A stretch of DNA of 34,274 nucleotides from Chloroflexota bacterium (GTDB lineage: Bacteria > Chloroflexota > FW602-bin22 > JACPRP01): assembly GCA_016210495.1 (NCBI GenBank), contig JACQUC010000026.1:1-34274 (forward strand), given 5' to 3'. The translations under genes were made by a program, and so were the position numbers. The stretch's first letter is position 1. Each line of letters starts with the position of its first letter. Positions 32,112 through 34,274 of the stretch are shown in pieces. The notes under the pieces are model-generated. The model was given only the letters and a program-made list of their open reading frames with translations, searched no databases and was not told the DNA's origin.

Positions 32112-32711
32112 CTAGAGCAACTCCTCGATGAAGGCGACGAGTTGCTCCTCCGCGATGCTGCCAACCCAGCGCCGGGCCACCTTGCCCTCTCTACTGATGA
32201 AAAACGTGCTCGGAATCCCGGTGACGCCGTAGCTGATGGGAATTCTGTCACTGGGGTCTCGGCCGACAGGATAGGTGATACCCATCTCCTTCAAAAACGC
32301 CCGCGCATCGTACTCATCGTCCTGGATGTCTACACCCAGGAAAAGCACCTCTTTGTCCCCGTAGCTTCGCCAGACTCGCTCCAGCCCGGGCATCTCTTCG
32401 CGGCACGGCGCGCACCAGGAAGCCCAGAAGTTTAGCACCACCGGCTTGCCCCGCACGTCTGAAAGCGTGAGCTTGCCGCGATCGAAAAGCGCCAGGGTGA
32501 AATCTGGTGCCGACGGGGGCCGACGCGATTCGGCGCCCTGAGCAGACTTGTCGACCACAGAACGTTCAGCAGCGGCGTCCGCTCGGTTTTCGATTGCACC
32601 ACTTTGGTTGCTACAACCTATCACCGTCAAGAATAGGATTCCCCCAAGTAGCAGTGCGCCCAGGGTCGACGGCTTTCGCCACGCCTGGGGATTTTCTCGT
32701 TCCGTATGCAT
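32112..32711 (-). CDS. TlpA-like lipoprotein thioredoxin
   Basis: 199 residues. A lipoprotein signal ends in LFLTVIGC with C33 as the lipidated cysteine, so the protein would face outward on the membrane. The thioredoxin domain carries [18 protein letters not shown] with the redox pair C100/C103 and the cis-proline loop [13 protein letters not shown]. TlpA/ResA proteins reduce disulfides, for instance during cytochrome c or metalloenzyme maturation. ATG 32711 has GGGAGGAAGGAG upstream. It lies between the dehalogenase and VanW genes, 63 bases from the latter, and might supply reducing power to a neighbour; that is inference. Confidence 0.9.
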   Translation of the reverse strand: MHTERENPQAWRKPSTLGALLLGGILFLTVIGCSNQSGAIENRADAAAERSVVDKSAQGAESRRPPSAPDFTLALFDRGKLTLSDVRGKPVVLNFWASWCAPCREEMPGLERVWRSYGDKEVLFLGVDIQDDEYDARAFLKEMGITYPVGRDPSDRIPISYGVTGIPSTFFISREGKVARRWVGSIAEEQLVAFIEELL

Positions 32712-32988
32712 TTCTCCTTCCTCCCAACCGTGAGCTACGGGGTGCTGCCAACTAGGTCGCGGTCCTGGTCTTTGCCAACTCGCTGCAACCGCTGCACATT
32801 GGTGGCAATGATGCTCGTACTCACGCGGAAAGATACGTCACCGGATTAGTCTACACCGGAGAAACGAGGAAGAGTGTAGGCTAGCCGACATATGATTGGA
32901 TAGGAAGAGTAATTGTCGCGATTTGACCGACACAAACTGAGACTGTGCTTCTGTCGAAGCCAAGCAAAAGCTCAGGGTTGGAGCACGC
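32712..32988. other. Intergenic region without a visible gene
   Basis: The 277 bases between the dehalogenase and TlpA-like genes hold no supported ORF, no clear terminator and no dehalogenase membrane-anchor (RdhB) gene, which often follows rdhA. Confidence 0.6.
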
Positions 32989-34274
32989 TCAGTCTAATCC
33001 GAACGGCGAGGGAGTGCCCGCCCAGAACTTGTCCGGATGGCGCCGCTTGCCGAAGCCCAGCCAGTCGTCGGCTTCGGCGATGAGTCTATTGAAAACACGC
33101 GTCCTGGAGATCGTCGCCATCGCCGCCCTGTGCCACCAGGTATCGCGCTTGCCATATGGGCAAGCGCGCACGCAAGTGGTGCAGCCCGAGTACACCTTGC
33201 CCCAGTAATCGAGACAGGTTGGGGCATTGAAGTACCATCCCTTGTGGCCCGGATTATTCCACTCTCCGACCACATTGTAACTGGTGTCTCGCTCGAAACT
33301 GAGGGAGCGAGATGGACACAGGCGGGCGCATTTCATACAGGTCTCGCAAAACTCTGTCACGCCAAAATCGATGGGCGAGTCCGGCTGCATCGGCAGGTCG
33401 GTGATCACCTTGGCCAGCCGCACGCGCGGCCCTAGCTTCGGCGTGATGAGGAGGCCCAGACGGGACATCTCGCCCAGGCCGGCGTCGATGGCAATGGGCA
33501 CCGACAGCGCCAGGTCGTTGCCGGAAGGAATGGCGAAGTAGCCCAATGCCCGAACGAACTCGGCCAGAGAGCCGGCAACCACGGGCATCATGCTGTAACC
33601 CCAGCCGACGGCGGCCGAAGCGACGCCATCGGGAGCCCGGGCGATAGCCTCCTCGGACTGGGCGACGGCCACGGCAATTACCCACCGACAGGCCTCAGGG
33701 ATAACACGCCTGTCCTCGGCAATGATTGGCTGGTCGACATCGTCGAAGACGATAGGCTTGCCTCGCTCGTCGACCGAGTAGACGTGGCGACGGTCGAGCT
33801 GCGCAACGCCAACCTCGATGGCGCCATAGAACCTGGCGGCCAGTTTCACGAGACGCGAGTTCTCCGCCGGGCTGCCCTGATGCCGCTCGACGCCAAAGTC
33901 CTCGGGAGTCCGCGCTTGAATCTTGTGCCACGCATAAAGCTCTTTAGCCACGGCATAGCGAATCGTGTTCGCTCCCTCGGCCAAGGCCCGATCTCTCAGT
34001 TCCCAGCCAGGACGTCCCTTGAAAGGGGTGACGGCATAGAACCCTCGCCTGATTCCCGGGCCTCCACCTGTCTCGCGCGCCGAACTGCCGGCCATTCCAA
34101 GCTGCTGCCTTCGCCCCGCAAGGGAGAAAGCGTGGTGTCTGGGATCGAACCGCGAGTACACGGCCTCGTCCAGCTCGTATTTCGGCTGCGCCACCTTGCG
34201 TACCCACCAGGGATGCCTATCCACCACGCCTTCGAGCGAAAGGCGCCGCGAATCAACCAAATCCTGCCCTTCAG
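32989..34274 (-). CDS. rdhA: Reductive dehalogenase catalytic subunit, 5' end outside the window
   Basis: At least 428 codons are present and the frame remains open at the window edge, so the N-terminus, and any twin-arginine signal, is not visible. Numbered from the TTG at 34260, the first [4Fe-4S] site is C305, C308, C311, C315 (FCETCMKCARLCPSRSL). The second is C349, C360, C363, C367 (SGCTTCVRACPYGKRD). The corrinoid-binding middle part carries the family's usual text (GWGYSMMPVVAGSLAEFVRALGY, LGLLITPKLGPRVRLAKVITDLPM), and the end FWAGTPSPFGLD is typical. Members use B12 to remove halogens, in respiration or catabolism. No RdhB anchor follows. Confidence 0.88.
   Translation of the reverse strand, partial: EGQDLVDSRRLSLEGVVDRHPWWVRKVAQPKYELDEAVYSRFDPRHHAFSLAGRRQQLGMAGSSARETGGGPGIRRGFYAVTPFKGRPGWELRDRALAEGANTIRYAVAKELYAWHKIQARTPEDFGVERHQGSPAENSRLVKLAARFYGAIEVGVAQLDRRHVYSVDERGKPIVFDDVDQPIIAEDRRVIPEACRWVIAVAVAQSEEAIARAPDGVASAAVGWGYSMMPVVAGSLAEFVRALGYFAIPSGNDLALSVPIAIDAGLGEMSRLGLLITPKLGPRVRLAKVITDLPMQPDSPIDFGVTEFCETCMKCARLCPSRSLSFERDTSYNVVGEWNNPGHKGWYFNAPTCLDYWGKVYSGCTTCVRACPYGKRDTWWHRAAMATISRTRVFNRLIAEADDWLGFGKRRHPDKFWAGTPSPFGLD

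Noticed and set aside
32945..33208. Plus-strand frame of 87 codons across the dehalogenase 3' end
   Set aside because: Most of it overlaps the conserved iron-sulfur region of the dehalogenase and it has no motif.

Overview
The window looks like a high-GC bacterial chromosome segment, most likely from an anaerobic or microaerophilic member of the Chloroflexota. That placement is an inference. It rests on the mix of a reductive dehalogenase, a molybdopterin enzyme with an iron-sulfur partner, a MutL/KOW gene pair, PocR-type signalling, a VanW protein, many GTG/TTG starts and several families of short dispersed palindromes. I see no rRNA, tRNA or CRISPR array.

Region 1 (1-9852, minus strand) is a defence-type island. 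It holds a SNF2 helicase with a DUF3883-like C-terminus, a small 81-codon gene broken by an in-frame TGA, a DUF1156 adenine-type DNA methylase, a DUF3800 RNase H-like protein and a DUF499 ATPase. The DUF499 gene is doubly damaged: one extra base in the homopolymer encoding its P-loop, and a complete IS630-family element with matching 25-bp ends inserted into it. Between DUF499 and DUF3800, on the opposite strand, lies a compact transcription unit with no ORF: a near-consensus promoter, about 124 nt of foldable sequence and a bidirectional terminator. This is a candidate DUF3800-associated structured RNA.

Region 2 (9853-15350, plus strand) has a repeat-rich leader, a cytoplasmic-type molybdopterin oxidoreductase with a four-cluster ferredoxin subunit, then a PocR-PAS histidine kinase and a single-domain response regulator behind a strong promoter.

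Region 3 (15432-20923) contains a toxin-antitoxin-like pair with a palindromic operator, a DUF6941-type protein, two glycosyltransferases plus a polytopic GT-C-like membrane protein (cell-surface glycan synthesis), and an orphan CheY-like regulator.

Region 4 (21002-28539) holds a small hypothetical protein, a KOW-like protein with a MutL-family ASKHA ATPase, an anchored double zinc-ribbon protein, a BrnT toxin-antitoxin pair, a MITE-like palindromic unit, and a sirtuin translationally coupled to a CPBP intramembrane protease.

Region 5 (28594-34274, minus strand) includes a retropepsin-like protease pair, a deiodinase-like thioredoxin-fold gene in which TGA sits exactly at the catalytic selenocysteine position and is followed at the right distance by a SECIS-like hairpin, a VanW protein, a TlpA-like lipoprotein thioredoxin, and the C-terminal part of a reductive dehalogenase cut by the window edge. 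The two strongest leads are the selenoprotein, which ordinary gene calling would split in two, and the promoter-RNA-terminator unit beside DUF3800.
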